From positions 1-34,108 of the forward strand of contig JAISXA010000230.1 of assembly GCA_031270685.1 (NCBI GenBank): 34,108 nt of DNA, in the 5' to 3' direction. The stretch is from Planctomycetota bacterium. Its GTDB lineage: Bacteria; Planctomycetota; SZUA-567. Shown here piece by piece: positions 32,673 through 34,108 of the stretch. The position numbers and the translations under genes were made by a program. Under the pieces are notes generated by a model. That model was not told the origin of the DNA, searched no databases, and saw only the letters and a list, made by a program, of their open reading frames with translations. The stretch's first letter is position 1. Every line of letters starts with the position of its first letter.

Positions 32673-33866
32673 TCAGTCCGCGACCGCGCCGACGAAGAGC
32701 GTTTCGAAATCGCCGTCGCGGTATTCGGTGACGACCATCGGCACGGAGATCTGGCGCTTGTGGCCGAAATCGGTTATGCCGACGTAATTGAGGGGACGGT
32801 TGTCCTTGAGGTAGGGATTGGGCATGGAGAAGGTGTCTATGGCCTTCATGAAGACATTGACGTCGTTGATGGCGGCCGGGCCGGCGGCCTTGATGGTGTT
32901 GAGGATGATTTCAAGGGCGTAGACCTTGGTGCCGGCCTCGTCGTTCCATTCGCCGGCGACCTTTTCGTAGCGCTTGATGAATTCTTCCATGTAGGCGCTG
33001 CGGATCTCGGGGGTGCTGGCGCCGCCGACCGAGATAAAGCCGTTGGCGAGGTCGCCGGCGAGCTCGGAGATGACCTTGGCGTCCTGGGCGGTTTCGGTGC
33101 TGATGATGCCCTGGAAGCCGAGTTCCCGCGCGGCGCGGATGAGGAGCGGGGTGTCGGCCGGGGCCGCGCCGGAGATCACCAGGAGGTCCGGATTCTTCTG
33201 GACCACGGAGGCCATTACCGGGAAGAAGTCTGTGGTGCCGACCTCGTAGGAGTCGGTATCGGCGACGATATTCAGGCCGAGACGCCCGGCGGCGAGCACG
33301 CCCTCGTCGCGCTGGTTGAGGGACTCGGAATCGTTGCGGGCGACGAAGGCGATTGACTTGACGCCCCTGTTCTCCTTGAGGTACTGATAGATGACGGGGC
33401 CGGCCTGGTAGGAGGCGATCATGCCGAGAATCGAGTTCTTGGCGGGCAGGGAGTAAAGCTTCTTCGAGAAGGCGTAGGGAATGCTGATGGCGCCGCCCTG
33501 TTCGATGGTGGGGACGATGGACATGGAGGTCGGGTCGATGTTGGGACCGATGATGTAACGGACGCCGTTTTCGTGGATCAGTCTCTCGGCGCCGGTGATA
33601 CAGACCTTCGGGTCGTTGCGGTCGTCGATGGAGATGATCTCGATCTTGTACTTCTTGCCGCCAATCTCGAATCCGCCCTTTTCGTTGATCATTTCGGCAG
33701 CCGCTTCGGCGCAATAACGGTTGACCAGGCCCCACGACGCGGCGGGTCCGCTCATGACGCCGAGGACGCCGATCTTGATCACATCCTGAGCCGGCACGAC
33801 GGACGCCGACATGATGAACGCCGCCGCCGCGAACGCCGACAATGCCGCCATTCTTTTCCTTAGCAT
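32673..33866 (-). CDS. Periplasmic substrate-binding protein of Liv-type ABC importer
   Basis: The 397-residue protein has a signal peptide (LRKRMAALSAFAAAAFIMSA, cleavage near PAQ-DV). The mature Peripla_BP_6 fold includes IKIGVLGVMSGPAASWG, AEMINEKGGFEIGGKKYKIE and IIGPNIDPTSMSIVPTIEQ. It has no lipobox. It starts the importer operon, with GAGGAG five bases before ATG 33866; the extra N-terminal residues of the track ORF are promoter DNA. The ligand is not evident. Its operator match to allE suggests a ureide or a related compound rather than leucine. Confidence 0.9.
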   Translation of the reverse strand: MLRKRMAALSAFAAAAFIMSASVVPAQDVIKIGVLGVMSGPAASWGLVNRYCAEAAAEMINEKGGFEIGGKKYKIEIISIDDRNDPKVCITGAERLIHENGVRYIIGPNIDPTSMSIVPTIEQGGAISIPYAFSKKLYSLPAKNSILGMIASYQAGPVIYQYLKENRGVKSIAFVARNDSESLNQRDEGVLAAGRLGLNIVADTDSYEVGTTDFFPVMASVVQKNPDLLVISGAAPADTPLLIRAARELGFQGIISTETAQDAKVISELAGDLANGFISVGGASTPEIRSAYMEEFIKRYEKVAGEWNDEAGTKVYALEIILNTIKAAGPAAINDVNVFMKAIDTFSMPNPYLKDNRPLNYVGITDFGHKRQISVPMVVTEYRDGDFETLFVGAVAD

Positions 33867-33920
33867 GCTTTCTCCTCGAAAAATGAAGTGACCGGAAAGA
33901 AATATTACCGCCCAAAGCAT

Positions 33921-33949
33921 TACATACCAGATTGCGCTCTTACTGTCAA
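33921..33949 (-). promoter_or_regulatory. Strong sigma70-type promoter for the importer operon
   Basis: On the minus strand a perfect -35 box TTGACA (33949-33944) and TATGTA (33926-33921) are separated by exactly 17 bases. They lie 55 bases upstream of the binding-protein ATG. This is the clearest promoter in the window. Confidence 0.75.
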
Positions 33950-33950
33950 G

Positions 33951-33961
33951 TGGTATTACCA
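33951..33961. promoter_or_regulatory. TGGTATTACCA palindrome beside the importer promoter, candidate GntR/FCD operator
   Basis: The same 11-base inverted repeat as at 21787 lies one base upstream of the -35 hexamer. On the minus strand the context is AATTGGTAATACCA, close to the AATTGGTnnnACCAATT sites of PdhR-like regulators. Binding here would cover the -35 region and repress, or act from an activator position. Confidence 0.68.
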
Positions 33962-33990
33962 ATTAAAAAATATTTATGGTAATCGTGTAG

Positions 33991-34034
33991 GTGGACTTTT
34001 GGAGGAAATCGGGCCAACCGCCGCCCGATTTCCT
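33991..34034 (+). repeat. Family A repeat, single-end fragment A4
   Basis: GTGGACTTTTGGAGGAAATC, then CGGGCCAACCGCCGCCCGATTT, matches the terminal hairpin of the A family and most closely the copy at 39-125 (GGAG-type stem). The match ends at TTTCCTG, so only one terminus is present. It lies just upstream of the importer promoter. Confidence 0.75.
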
Positions 34035-34108
34035 GTTATGAAGTCTGGTGTCAAGAGGATATAATCGTGATTCAGAAAAAGCCGACACCTCACGTTTATT
34101 AAAGGAAA
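34035..34108. other. Window end without recognisable gene
   Basis: These 74 bases are AT-richer than average and contain no open frame of useful length. A GTG at about 34067 opens only an 11-codon frame. The final bases TTATTAAAGGAAA resemble the start of an A-type hairpin arm, but the window is cut there. Confidence 0.4.

Noticed and set aside
34096-34108. Possible start of another family A hairpin at the window end (TTATTAAAGGAAA)
   Set aside because: Only about ten matching bases before the cut; not enough to call.
1-34108. CRISPR array, tRNA, rRNA, prophage or IS transposase
   Set aside because: I saw no regularly spaced direct repeats, no tRNA-like cloverleaf with the expected motifs, no rRNA, and no transposase or phage-type gene.

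Overview
The window is GC-rich bacterial chromosomal DNA. Neither periplasmic binding protein has a lipobox cysteine (both have ordinary cleavable signal peptides), and an RseC/MucC-type membrane protein is present. This points to a diderm (Gram-negative type) bacterium. The anaerobic-style allantoin pathway, which conserves energy through carbamoyl phosphate, suggests fermentative or anoxic life. I cannot name the phylum from sequence alone.

Left part, about 1-1200: a truncated copy of a dispersed palindromic repeat (family A), an RseC-like gene on the minus strand, and about 640 bases without a convincing gene. That gap carries an AT-rich promoter region for the next cluster.

Plus-strand sugar cluster, 1210-15041: a fucose/arabinose-isomerase-fold enzyme, a complete ribose/galactose-type ABC importer (binding protein, permease, double ATPase, permease), a SIS-fold sugar-phosphate isomerase, a zinc-dependent alcohol dehydrogenase, a SAF-domain oxidoreductase, two FGGY kinases flanking an RpiR/MurR regulator, and a VOC-fold protein. 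The set looks like a full uptake, isomerisation/oxidation and phosphorylation route for one or two unusual sugars or polyols. The substrate cannot be read from the sequence.

Minus-strand ureide cluster, 33866 down to 15023: a five-gene branched-chain-amino-acid-type ABC importer, an LctP-family permease, two allantoinase-like amidohydrolases, FdrA/AllF, AllG (DUF1116), a GntR/FCD regulator, AllE, an aspartate-transcarbamylase-like protein, AllD, carbamate kinase and AllH (DUF2877). Together they describe allantoin -> (allantoate -> ureidoglycine) -> ureidoglycolate -> oxalurate -> oxamate + carbamoyl phosphate -> ATP + CO2 + NH3. Allantoate amidohydrolase (AllC) is not in the window. A TGGTATTACCA palindrome occurs upstream of both allE and the importer operon and is a good candidate operator for the FCD regulator.

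Two families of short palindromic repeats (A, about 196 bp; B, about 134 bp) sit in the gaps of the ureide cluster and at both window edges. They have terminal inverted repeats, internal hairpins with compensatory changes between copies, one A-inside-B nesting, and one case where a B copy supplies the C-terminal tail of an allantoinase. They look like non-autonomous MITE-like elements and are, with the altered transcarbamylase, the most novel content here.
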